Source: Desulfovibrionales bacterium
GTDB lineage: Bacteria > Desulfobacterota > Desulfovibrionia > Desulfovibrionales > Desulfovibrionaceae
Length of the DNA: 64,000 nucleotides
Reading direction: 5' to 3'
Assembly: GCA_030156255.1 (NCBI GenBank)
Contig: JASGMV010000012.1
Location: 1-64,000 of the forward strand
Positions 7,518 to 15,388 of this stretch are shown here, piece after piece. Below the pieces are notes generated by a model, which was not told the DNA's origin, did not search any database, and saw only the letters and a list, made by a program, of their open reading frames with translations. The position numbers and the translations under genes are program-made. Each line of letters opens with the position of its first letter. The first letter of the stretch is position 1.

Positions 7518-10500
7518 ATGAACAAAATTCTGCTGCGCACGCTGCCGGTGATCCTGGTCGCCGTCTTGTGGACGGTTAATTGGACCAGTTACCGCTACGC
7601 CCGGCGGCTTACCCAGGAATTGGGCGCCTCCAACGCCCAGGCTTTGGCCGACGAAGCCGTTTTGCGCCTCGACAACCTCCTGCGCGAGCGGCTCAACGAC
7701 CTCAACCTGCTGGCGGACATCTGGAATATCGCCCCCAAGGGTGAGCGGCTTCAACATTTCATTCACCACGCCGAACCCATCATCCTGCGCGAACCCTCGT
7801 TCCACCTCATCAATTACGTCTCTCCCGGCGGCTATATCCTGATTTCCACCCCTGTCGGCAAAGAGCCGGAGTTGGTCGGCTTGGAGATCGAAAGTCTTCC
7901 AGGGCGCCGCGAACTGCACGCCCGCGTCCGACAATCGCTTCAGCCCATGATGTCGCAGGTCATGGACCTGACGGAGGGCAGCCCAGGCGTACTTTTACTG
8001 CGCCCGATAGCGCCCGGCGAAGACGGCGAACCGGGCGGAATGCTGGCCGGAGTCATCACGCTGGACATTCTGGTCAAGCAGGCGCTGCGAGGACTGGATC
8101 TTCACGACATGCGCCTGGAGCTCCTGCTGAACGGAAAGCCCTTCGCCAGCATCCCTCCGGAGCCGGAGAACGGACAAAGCGACCTCCAAGTCCAGTCCGT
8201 GTACGGCATGAAGGTTCTTGGCCAGTACATGGAGGCCCGGGCGCACCCTGCGCCCGGAGGGCCGCTCCAAGCCATGGCCAACGACAACGGCGCCCGCTTG
8301 GCGGTGAACATGACGATTTCCGCCCTGGCCGCCCTCTTGCTGGCGGCAATGCTGGAGGCGGGGCTGCGGCTCCATGGATCCCGCCGCAAGCTGGCGGTCA
8401 GCGAATACCGCTACCGCACCATCTTCGAAGAAGCGCCTTTGGGCATCTTCCGCTCCGACATGAAGGGCCGCATGCTGACGATCAACCGCCACATGGCCGC
8501 CATGCTCGGATGCGCCTCGCCCGCAGAGGCGTTACGCATCCACAATGATCTCGCCAAGACCTTGTACGCGGACCCGGAACGTCGCCGTGAATTCATCAAC
8601 CTCCTGCAACGGGAGCACAAAGCGGTCAATTTCGAATTCCAGGCCCGTAGCGCCGACAACCGGTTGATTTGGATCAACATGAACGCCCGGCTCCTTCGAG
8701 AGGAACTGGGCGCCCCTTCCTTGATCGACGGCTTCACGGTGGACGTCACGGACCAAAAACACGCGGAGATCGAACTCAAAAACAACCAGATGAAGCTCCA
8801 GGCCATCGTGGACAACGCCTCGGAAGGCATCTTCGTCATTCAGCACGAGCAGTTGGCGCTGAGCAATCCGGCCCTCGCCCAAATCACAGGCTACAGCGAA
8901 GGGGAGCTCTTCCACAAACCGTTCCTGTCCTTCGTCCACCCGGACGACCGGGAGATCGTCGCCCGCCACCACCTGCGGCGCCTGTCGGGAGAACCGGCCC
9001 CGTTGAACTACGACATCAGGCTGCTGCACAAGGGCGGCGCCTTCCGCTGGACGCGCCTGTCCGCGGTGGTCCTGGAATGGGAGGGCCAACCCGCGGTGCT
9101 CGCCCTCGTTGCGGACATAACGGCCCACAAAGAGGCGGAGCAGGCCCTGAAGCAAAGCGAAGAACGCCTGGCTCTGGCCCTGGACGCCGCCAACGATGTG
9201 CTCTGGGATTGGAGCGTCGCCACGGGGGACGTCTACTACAGTCCCCGCTTCGCCCCCATGCTGGGATACGAGCCCGAAGAGCTTCCCCCCCGCATCGAAA
9301 CCTGGCGCCAACTGACGCATCCCGACGACCTGAAAAGTTCGATCGGAAACCTCGAGGCCCACATGGAGCAAGGCCGGCAGCTTGAAACGGAATTTCGGCT
9401 TCGAACCAAGGACGGCGGATACAAATGGTTCCTCGGACGCGGGCGCGTGGTCGAACGCGATGCGTCCGGCCGCCCGCTTCGAATCGCCGGCACGCACATG
9501 GACATTACCGAGCGCAAACGCCTGGAGCAGGAAATCCTGACGGCCAAGCAAAACGCGGAAGCCGCCAGCCTAGCCAAAAGCGAATTTCTGGCCAACATCA
9601 GCCACGAAATCCGCACCCCGCTCAACGGCGCCCTTGGCATGCTCCAGCTACTGCGTCTCTCCAGACTGCCCAAAGAGGAAGCCGGCTATGTGGAGACCGC
9701 GCTCACGGCCGGACGCAGCTTGCTGTATATTCTCAACGACATCCTAAGCCTTTCCCAGATCGAATCCGGAGTGGTGGAGCTCAAGCCGGTGGCCGCCAAC
9801 CTCAGGGAAACCCTGGACTCCGTGCTCAAGGCCTTCACGCCGCAAGCAGCGACCAAAGAACTTGAACTCAGCGGCGAGGTGGACGCCTCCGTTCCCGAAC
9901 AAATTATGGTGGACGAAGGGCGCCTCCGGCAAATTCTGTTCAATTTGGTGGGCAACGCCATCAAATTCACGCCGCAAGGCAGCGTGCGCGTGGAAATCTC
10001 CGCCCTGCCCCACGTCAAGGCCGACGGCTCGCGGCTCTACCTCTGCTCCGTGCAGGACACCGGCCCGGGCATTCCTCCAGACAAGATCGACTCCTGCCTG
10101 CAGCCCTTCACCCAACTGGAGCCGACCCTCTCCAAGACCCACGAAGGCGCCGGGCTGGGGCTGCGCATCGTCAGCCGTCTGGTGGAGCTCATGGAGGGCG
10201 CCATGAGCATCGAGACCGCCCCGGGCGAAGGGGCGAACTTCATGGTCACTTTCCGGGCCCTTCCGGTGCGCAAAAAGACCCCCCAGGACGAACCGTCGCA
10301 ACGACATTCCTGGACCGCCCGTATCCTTCTTGCCGAGGACGATCCCGTGAACCGGGCGGCGACCAAGATCATGCTCGAAAAACGCGGACACGAAGTCGTC
10401 TGCGTCGAAGACGGGCGGCAGGCCCTGGATGCGCTTTCCGGGTCGGCGTTCGACCTCGTGCTCATGGACGTGCAGATGCCGGGCATGGACGGAGTGGAGG

Positions 10501-10694
10501 CCACGCGGAAAATACGGCAGGGCTGGGCCGGCCAGTCGGATATTCCGATCATCGGCCTCACGGCCTACGCCCTGACCGAGGAGCAGGAAGACTTCGCCAA
10601 GGCCGGTATGGACGCGGTGCTGTCCAAACCCGTGGACATGGATCACTTGGCCCAGGCGATAGCCCGGCGCATCGGGCCGGATGCGCACCCATAA
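7518..10694 (+). CDS. Hybrid sensor histidine kinase with three PAS domains
   Basis: A protein of about 1058 residues. An N-terminal transmembrane helix (about 5-20) and a second one (about 265-285) enclose a periplasmic sensor region of Cache-like size. Three PAS domains follow (about 297-410, 427-545 and 552-670; the last two end in TAHKEAEQ and [11 protein letters not shown] signatures), then HisKA ([12 protein letters not shown], His696), HATPase ([23 protein letters not shown]) and a C-terminal receiver (Asp984 in [11 protein letters not shown]). It is a single-polypeptide phosphorelay component; an HPt partner is needed but none is adjacent. The frame is open to 7392, but the membrane anchor starts right after the ATG at 7518; the ribosome binding site there is poor, so the start is uncertain. 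It is divergent from the LytTR regulator. Confidence 0.9.
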   Translation: MNKILLRTLPVILVAVLWTVNWTSYRYARRLTQELGASNAQALADEAVLRLDNLLRERLNDLNLLADIWNIAPKGERLQHFIHHAEPIILREPSFHLINYVSPGGYILISTPVGKEPELVGLEIESLPGRRELHARVRQSLQPMMSQVMDLTEGSPGVLLLRPIAPGEDGEPGGMLAGVITLDILVKQALRGLDLHDMRLELLLNGKPFASIPPEPENGQSDLQVQSVYGMKVLGQYMEARAHPAPGGPLQAMANDNGARLAVNMTISALAALLLAAMLEAGLRLHGSRRKLAVSEYRYRTIFEEAPLGIFRSDMKGRMLTINRHMAAMLGCASPAEALRIHNDLAKTLYADPERRREFINLLQREHKAVNFEFQARSADNRLIWINMNARLLREELGAPSLIDGFTVDVTDQKHAEIELKNNQMKLQAIVDNASEGIFVIQHEQLALSNPALAQITGYSEGELFHKPFLSFVHPDDREIVARHHLRRLSGEPAPLNYDIRLLHKGGAFRWTRLSAVVLEWEGQPAVLALVADITAHKEAEQALKQSEERLALALDAANDVLWDWSVATGDVYYSPRFAPMLGYEPEELPPRIETWRQLTHPDDLKSSIGNLEAHMEQGRQLETEFRLRTKDGGYKWFLGRGRVVERDASGRPLRIAGTHMDITERKRLEQEILTAKQNAEAASLAKSEFLANISHEIRTPLNGALGMLQLLRLSRLPKEEAGYVETALTAGRSLLYILNDILSLSQIESGVVELKPVAANLRETLDSVLKAFTPQAATKELELSGEVDASVPEQIMVDEGRLRQILFNLVGNAIKFTPQGSVRVEISALPHVKADGSRLYLCSVQDTGPGIPPDKIDSCLQPFTQLEPTLSKTHEGAGLGLRIVSRLVELMEGAMSIETAPGEGANFMVTFRALPVRKKTPQDEPSQRHSWTARILLAEDDPVNRAATKIMLEKRGHEVVCVEDGRQALDALSGSAFDLVLMDVQMPGMDGVEATRKIRQGWAGQSDIPIIGLTAYALTEEQEDFAKAGMDAVLSKPVDMDHLAQAIARRIGPDAHP

Positions 10695-10759
10695 AGCACA
10701 ACGCTGAAAGACTCCTGCAGGTTCAATACAAGCACAGAGAAAATGCGGTTTTTCCCTAC

Positions 10760-10786
10760 GGCCCGGCGCCGGACGGACGCCGGGCC
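10760..10786. terminator. GC-rich hairpin between convergent genes
   Basis: GGCCCGGCG (10760-10768) pairs perfectly with CGCCGGGCC (10778-10786). It lies between the hybrid kinase stop and the stop of the minus-strand Mor-like gene. Neither strand has a convincing T-run after it, so its terminator function is only probable. Confidence 0.45.
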
Positions 10787-10794
10787 GGCGTCCG

Positions 10795-11037
10795 TCATAA
10801 CGCTCCGTCGTCGAACCGGCGTCGCAGCCTGTGCGCCCAACTAAGGGAAAGGCCATAGCGCTTGGCGACCTCACGATAACCGGCGCCGTTTTTGAAATCC
10901 TCGACCACGGCCAGCCGGCGTTTATACGCCGCCATGCTGGAGCGGGCAGGCACCCGGATGTCCTCGCCTCCACGCTCGGACACCAACAATTCCGCAGACT
11001 CGCCCCCCAATATCTCGGTCAGTTCCGTGAACGTCAT
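10795..11037 (-). CDS. Small Mor-like HTH transcriptional activator
   Basis: An 80-residue protein with a C-terminal helix-turn-helix of the Mor/C type (REVAKRYGLSLSWAHRLRRRF, about residues 52-74) preceded by an N-terminal helical part with ELLVSERGGEDIRVP, which resembles the dimerisation region of Mor (middle operon regulator of phage Mu). It is shorter than Mu Mor (129 residues). Its ATG overlaps the stop of the upstream M15 peptidase gene as ATGA, so the two are translationally coupled. Together with the S24 repressor at 12 kb this suggests a Mu-like prophage remnant. The family assignment is from sequence pattern only. Confidence 0.7.
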   Translation of the reverse strand: MTFTELTEILGGESAELLVSERGGEDIRVPARSSMAAYKRRLAVVEDFKNGAGYREVAKRYGLSLSWAHRLRRRFDDGAL

Positions 11038-11471
11038 GGCCGCACCACCTTGATTCCCCATTCTTTTTTGTCATGGTTCGCCACGTCGAAATGCACCCAG
11101 CCCATGCCGTGGAAATCTTCGATGCGCGTGATGTGCTCGAAGGTTTCGCTCCACGGGCGGGAGAGAATGTCCGCACGCACTTCGGCCGGGTCCGCCTTCC
11201 GGAACTTACAGTCGAACGCCCTGCCGAACTTGTGCTGGGACAAGGCCGCGCCCACCCTGCTGTCCATGGGCCGAAGCCCTGAAAGCCTGAAGCCGCCGCC
11301 GGATTTCCAATCGTTGACGACGATGGGCCCGTAACGCTCGCGCAACCTGTCCAACGTGAGCAACGCCCGTGGGTCGAAACACATCCACAACCGATCGCCG
11401 GCGTCCGAAAACGCCTCGAACAATTCCGGATACGCCAATTCCTCCAGTTGAAAAAACCTCGCCTTGTACAT
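11034..11471 (-). CDS. M15 family peptidase (phage endolysin-like D-Ala-D-Ala carboxypeptidase)
   Basis: A 145-residue protein with the zinc peptidase M15 signature: SxHxxGxAxD (His80 and Asp87 in SQHKFGRAFD) and the C-terminal WVHFD (His127). These supply the metal ligands, so the active site looks intact. Proteins of this size are typical phage endolysins cutting peptidoglycan peptide cross-links. No signal peptide is seen, which again fits a phage lysin needing a holin; no holin was recognised nearby. The ATG lies behind AAAGGAGGTCGG, an excellent ribosome binding site. It is the first gene of a two-gene unit with the Mor-like regulator, an unusual pairing of a lysis enzyme with a regulator. 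Confidence 0.82.
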   Translation of the reverse strand: MYKARFFQLEELAYPELFEAFSDAGDRLWMCFDPRALLTLDRLRERYGPIVVNDWKSGGGFRLSGLRPMDSRVGAALSQHKFGRAFDCKFRKADPAEVRADILSRPWSETFEHITRIEDFHGMGWVHFDVANHDKKEWGIKVVRP

Positions 11472-11994
11472 CCGACCTCCTTTGGCCTGAATTCTCGCCA
11501 TCATGCGGACCGGGCTTGCCAGTCGGCTGCGCCTCGGATATGCAGAAAACTATGTTCCCCTTCCTTCCCGCCGATATCCCTCGCAACGATAAGCAACGAC
11601 TCGACTCGCTCGACGCGCAGCAAACCCTCCGCCTCTTTTTCGATCACGGCGCCCCGTTATTTTTCCCGCCTTTCAGCCCACCCGTCCTGCGAACGCCCGA
11701 GACGCTGGCGGGCCGCATCGTTGAGGCAGTCGCCTGATCCTTCTTCGCCTGCGGACGACGGCCGCAACCGCCGCCGCGCGGAATCCGAACCACCCGTAAG
11801 CCGCCAATTCCGGCCGCCGGGATATTTCGTGCGGCCTTCCTCGGCTCCGACAGCAATCATTCTATGTTTTACGTCATACGATGTCAACAAGCTTATGTTT
11901 AAAAAATTTATGACTTAGTTCATATTTTGTGCTTGAATAACCTAAAACGCCAGCAGGCTGCCGCTTGGCGAGACATCAACCAGCGGGAGGACGC
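11472..11994. promoter_or_regulatory. Divergent control region of the phage-like module
   Basis: About 520 bases lie between the divergent M15 peptidase and S24 repressor genes. The right third (about 11855-11945) is sharply AT-rich (TATGTTTTACGTCAT, then a TTTAAAAAATTTATGAC stretch) and is the natural place for repressor operators and the repressor promoter. The left two thirds are GC-rich; short open frames exist there but none has a ribosome binding site or recognisable sequence. Exact operators could not be defined. Confidence 0.5.
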
Positions 11995-12738
11995 ATGGGC
12001 TTTCATGAAGATTTTCGACGCGGGCTGGAGCGGGCTGCGACGGGAAAGTTCCGGAACACGACCAACCTCGCCCGCCAAGCCGGCGTGCAGCAGGCCTCGT
12101 TGTCGCGTTATTTCACCAAAAATACGGGTATCAACATCGACGCCGTGGCCAGACTGGCGGACGCCATGGGCGCCAAGCTGGTCTTCCCCGAAGACGAGCA
12201 GGAGCACACCGTCAAGGATGTCCAGTTCATCTCCGCCCAAAAGGTTTCCGCGCCGCGATCGACGCTCGGCCCCAACGAGGACGACTATCTCGCCGTACCG
12301 TTGGCGGCCACGCCTGTGGCGGCCGGTCCGGGATTGATCCCCGAAGACAAAATCCGCGGCTGGATTCTGGTCTGGCGACATCAGGAAGCCGTGCTCTGGC
12401 GCAGCAATCTGGTCGCGGTGGAGATCGGGCGGGGTGAAAACTCCATGGCGCCGACCCTGCATCCGGGGGACATCGTGCTGGTGGACCGCAACGACCGCGA
12501 GCCGGAGCCGGCGGGAAAAATCATGCTGGTGTCCGAGCCCGGCCCCGACGGCGGCGCCATGATCAAACGCGTGGCGACCCAGCGCCTGGACAACGACGTG
12601 GAATTGGTCTTCTACTCCGACAACTCGCGCGAATTCCCTCCCCGCACCTTCCGGCTCGGCCGCGACTATGAGGGGGATCTGACCCGCGCCATCGCCGGCC
12701 GCGTCATCTGGGCCTGGAGCGACATGTCGCACAAGTAG
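11995..12738 (+). CDS. S24-family phage-type repressor (HTH + LexA-like protease)
   Basis: A 247-residue protein with an N-terminal XRE-like helix-turn-helix (about 20-60: NTTNLARQAGVQQASLSRYF) and a C-terminal S24 LexA/CI-type domain (about 115-240). The self-cleavage dyad is present: Ser150 in GENSMAPTLHPGD and Lys191 in GGAMIKRV. Such proteins repress phage or stress genes and are inactivated by RecA-stimulated autocleavage or, in some Mu-like phages of sulfate reducers, act as C-type repressors. The ATG at 11995 follows CAGCGGGAGGACGC; in-frame codons further upstream lack a better site. It is divergent from the lysin/Mor pair, consistent with a phage immunity region. Confidence 0.88.
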   Translation: MGFHEDFRRGLERAATGKFRNTTNLARQAGVQQASLSRYFTKNTGINIDAVARLADAMGAKLVFPEDEQEHTVKDVQFISAQKVSAPRSTLGPNEDDYLAVPLAATPVAAGPGLIPEDKIRGWILVWRHQEAVLWRSNLVAVEIGRGENSMAPTLHPGDIVLVDRNDREPEPAGKIMLVSEPGPDGGAMIKRVATQRLDNDVELVFYSDNSREFPPRTFRLGRDYEGDLTRAIAGRVIWAWSDMSHK

Positions 12739-13551
12739 AAAGGGCTTCTTTCCATCCGCTCGCGGACACAAGCGCTACGTCTGAATCCGTAGAGACGCTT
12801 GCGCCCACCCCGTCCGACCGTCTCTCCAAGCGAGCGACGCCAAAACTGCGCCGACAGTGTTGCAGACGCCTGCGCCCTGTCCCGTTCAGACGCAGGCGAG
12901 CTCACAGCTCGCTTCGCGCCACGTTCGCCCAGCCAGGGTTCGATGCATGGATACCGCCGCCCCAAAGGGCGCCGGCGAGCTTTGCATTGGAGGCCTCCCG
13001 GCGAAGACTGCCCCCCTTCCAAAATCGCCCTTCCGATACGGGACGTTTTTCACGCAAGAGCGACCGCATGCGCAAAAGCGATCGCTGAGGCGTCATCTCT
13101 CGTTCCGTCGCCGCACCCGGGCGGCATGTTCGCCGCGACGCAGAAGTATAGCGATCCAACAGCCGCAGACGTCCCAAGCCCTGTATCAATCGCCAAAAGA
13201 CACAACTTTCTTGAGCAGAACAACGCCGCTGCCCATCCAATGCTTGATATTATTGCGCAACAACACAGCATTTCGTACAAAATAATAAAAAAAACGATTC
13301 ATTCCATGTAATTGTATAGTACAAAAACAATATAAAACTTTAACAACGACATAAAGTATAAAACTTTAAAAAATACGAATCTTCTTTAGGAAACGCAAAT
13401 ATGTACTATCCTACAAAATAAATACGGAAATACGTTGACAAATAAAATACTAAATATTAATTCGAGATCGAACCAACCAAAGATGACTGTTTAACAGTCT
13501 ATTTTTGTGTAAACTTATGCTACAGTCTCGACTTTAATTGAACACGAAAGG
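12739..13551. other. Long non-coding stretch with abrupt GC-to-AT change
   Basis: No gene could be supported in these 813 bases. The left 500 bases are GC-rich and contain open frames on several frames without ribosome binding sites or family features. From about 13240 the DNA becomes strongly AT-rich. It holds two identical 13-base direct repeats (TATAAAACTTTAA at 13331-13343 and 13357-13369) inside an inverted pair ATAGTACA (13316-13323) / TGTACTAT (13402-13409), and a TTGACA box at 13434-13439. This resembles a regulatory or phage-junction region. Confidence 0.5.
13331..13369. repeat. 13-base direct repeats in AT-rich region
   Basis: Two exact copies of TATAAAACTTTAA start 26 bases apart. 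They could be regulator-binding iterons or simple AT-rich duplication. An ATAGTACA/TGTACTAT inverted pair flanks them at 13316 and 13402. Confidence 0.6.
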
Positions 13552-13755
13552 ATGAAAAATCATATGCGACTCGCTCCCATCTTTATTTTCCCCGAAGAAA
13601 ACGGCAGGTTGCCCTCAGCATTGCTCATGCGTAGGCTCGGTTTTAAAATTTCCGACGCTGTGCAGCCAGCAGACGCCCAGGATAACCAGCGAAGTACGCC
13701 GAAGCACGAAGACGATGCATCTCTTCCAGAACAGGTCAAGCATCCGATAAAGTAA
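13552..13755 (+). CDS. Possible small protein, unrecognised (67 aa)
   Basis: An open frame of 67 codons starts at the ATG behind GAAAGGATG and ends at TAA before 13756. The N-terminal half is moderately hydrophobic (RLAPIFIF) and the C-terminal half is charged and helix-breaking. A possible promoter with TTGACA at 13434 or a TTGTGT-TATGCT pair near 13503-13520 lies upstream. I do not recognise any family. It may be a chance frame; the main points in favour are the ribosome-site-like purine tract and the position directly after an AT-rich promoter-like region. Confidence 0.3.
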   Translation: MKNHMRLAPIFIFPEENGRLPSALLMRRLGFKISDAVQPADAQDNQRSTPKHEDDASLPEQVKHPIK

Positions 13756-14331
13756 AAAGAAAGTAAAACTAAAAGAGATAGATAGCTTTGCAAAGAGGAG
13801 CAACAAGCCACGACGGGAGAAGAAGCGGCTCAGGCATGGAGTCGCACCCGCGCCGAACCGTCAAAACAGCGTCGCCGTGCGCAGCATTGGCGCAGCGGCA
13901 AGGACGGCCGCTCCGCCCCAACGGTGCTGCGTCTCCACGGATTGAAGATCGGCGAGCGGGCGTCGCGGCAACCATGGCGATGCGGGGACGGTATTATCGC
14001 ATAGATAGGCCGCATAAGACGGCAAGCAATTTATTCGACAATTTTAAATGATAAAAAACATTAAAAATATTTCATTCAAAGATTATAGCCATAAGCATAC
14101 CAGCCGCCTGCATTCTTGCGGGACGCCGGGTTCGGCGCTTATCCCCACGCCATGGGCTGGCCGGGGTCCATGGCTTGCGAGGCGGCGAGGAGAAACGGCC
14201 CGCCGCTTGCGCCGCCGATCCGCGAAAAGTCTTGCCTGATGCGGCGCAAGCCTTGCGGATATCCAGAAAAAGGCTTATATCTGAGATAGCCAAAAATTTG
14301 ATGCGAACTTGCCGCATTGACGAGGATCGCC
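13756..14331. other. Intergenic stretch without recognisable genes
   Basis: About 575 bases of mixed composition, with an AT-rich patch at about 14020-14100 (TTATTCGACAATTTTAAATG and following). Open frames here lack ribosome sites and family features. It is probably the right end of the atypical region that begins with the phage-like genes. Confidence 0.45.
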
Positions 14332-14724
14332 GTGAACAGTTTCGACCAGCTTTATACGTCGGCGCAGGCGTTGGCCGCTTTGAGCGTCTCCATCAACGCC
14401 CACGCCCACAACATCGCCAACGTCAGCACGGACGATTTCCAGCCCCAGCGGGCCGCCTTCGAAACCGGCCCCGGAGGGAGGGGCGTCCGCATCTCGGAGC
14501 TGATCACCAGTCAGGCGAAGGGCTTCGAGTCGCTCGTGGTCGAGGCGGAGGACGATCCTCCGGGGGCGATCATCGCAAGCCAGAGGAGCCTCCTCAACAA
14601 CGGCGTCGATCTCGCCGAAGAATCCACACTCCTGAGCCTTGAAGCCGCTGCGTTCAGAGCCAACGCGGCGGCCTTGCGCACCGAGCACGAGGCCATCGGC
14701 TACGTCATGAGCGTCCTGGCCTGA
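14332..14724 (+). CDS. Flagellar basal-body rod protein-like (FlgB/FlgC-type), orphan
   Basis: A 130-residue protein with the N-terminal flagellar rod/hook signature (about residues 3-35: YTSAQALAALSVSINAHAHNIANVSTDDFQP, matching the ANNIANxxTxGFK pattern) and a C-terminal coiled-coil-like end (about 90-130: SLEAAAFRANAAALRT...) as in FlgC and FlgG. It lacks the central domain of larger rod or hook proteins and is close to FlgB/FlgC in size. The GTG at 14332 is chosen because GAGGATCGCC precedes it at good spacing. No other flagellar gene is in the window, so it may be a stand-alone variant with a special role. Its right neighbour is an unrecognised gene 84 bases away. Confidence 0.7.
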   Translation: MNSFDQLYTSAQALAALSVSINAHAHNIANVSTDDFQPQRAAFETGPGGRGVRISELITSQAKGFESLVVEAEDDPPGAIIASQRSLLNNGVDLAEESTLLSLEAAAFRANAAALRTEHEAIGYVMSVLA

Positions 14725-14808
14725 CTTGCCTTCCCGGCCCGGTCCGGGTATTCCCGCCTTTCACGCCGGCGCGGCTTTGGCGCCGACTTCGACCCATCAG
14801 GAGACGCC

Positions 14809-15336
14809 ATGCCGACCTATCCGCTCATCAAGGAAGTCCATCCCACGCCCGAATTCGACATCCAGCAGTTCGCCCAAATTTACGGCGAAACCCGCCTCGC
14901 CCAGGATATGATGGAGCGCCTCGGCGAGAAATGGGCGCAGTGGTCCGAAAAGGTGATCGCGCGCCACGTCATCGACGCCGAGCAGCCCAAGCTCCGCGGC
15001 GCCTTGCTCGTCTACCTGGATACGGAGTTGGAGGACGAAGTGGACGCCGTCTGGCGGGAGTCGCCCACGGAAGGGCACGCCCTGCACAGCTTGGCCGTGG
15101 CGCTGGTCATGGCCTCGGCCGCGAGCCTGGCGCCGGAGCTGGCCGACGGCCACTGCGCCCCCGTGCCCAAGCCCAACGCCGCCATGCGGGCGCTGATGGA
15201 GGAGCTCGGCCTCCGGTGGAATTCCGAGGAAGGAACCCTGAACCGCAAGTACGCCGTGCTGACGCCGGCGCCCTATCGCGGCGGTTGCGAGATCTGTTTT
15301 CTGAGCCACAAGTGCCCCAAGGCGCTATACAGCTGA
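14809..15336 (+). CDS. Unrecognised soluble protein with C-terminal cysteine cluster
   Basis: A 175-residue protein without signal peptide or membrane segment. It is mostly alpha-helical and acidic in the middle, with a cysteine at about 115 and a C-terminal CEICFLSHKCP cluster (about 159-169) that could bind a metal or an iron-sulfur centre. I cannot name a family. The start ATG follows CAGGAGACGCC, a strong ribosome binding site, and codon use is like that of the neighbours, so the gene is very likely real. It could be cotranscribed with the rod-like gene upstream; it is convergent with the RND pump operon downstream. Confidence 0.8.
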   Translation: MPTYPLIKEVHPTPEFDIQQFAQIYGETRLAQDMMERLGEKWAQWSEKVIARHVIDAEQPKLRGALLVYLDTELEDEVDAVWRESPTEGHALHSLAVALVMASAASLAPELADGHCAPVPKPNAAMRALMEELGLRWNSEEGTLNRKYAVLTPAPYRGGCEICFLSHKCPKALYS

Positions 15337-15388
15337 GTCGCAGAAACGTCCCGCCGCAGCCCTGCCGGCCGGCCCTTGCCTCACCGCC

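Noticed and set aside
8300-8350. Possible internal start of a separate soluble PAS kinase
   Set aside because: The frame is continuous from the membrane anchor and there is no ribosome site here.
11369-11737. 122-codon frame between the lysin and repressor genes (possible holin or phage gene)
   Set aside because: No membrane helices for a holin, no ribosome site, and the first part is antisense to the lysin gene.
12799-13311. 170-codon open frame after the S24 repressor
   Set aside because: No ribosome site, no domain, and it runs across the abrupt change to AT-rich DNA.
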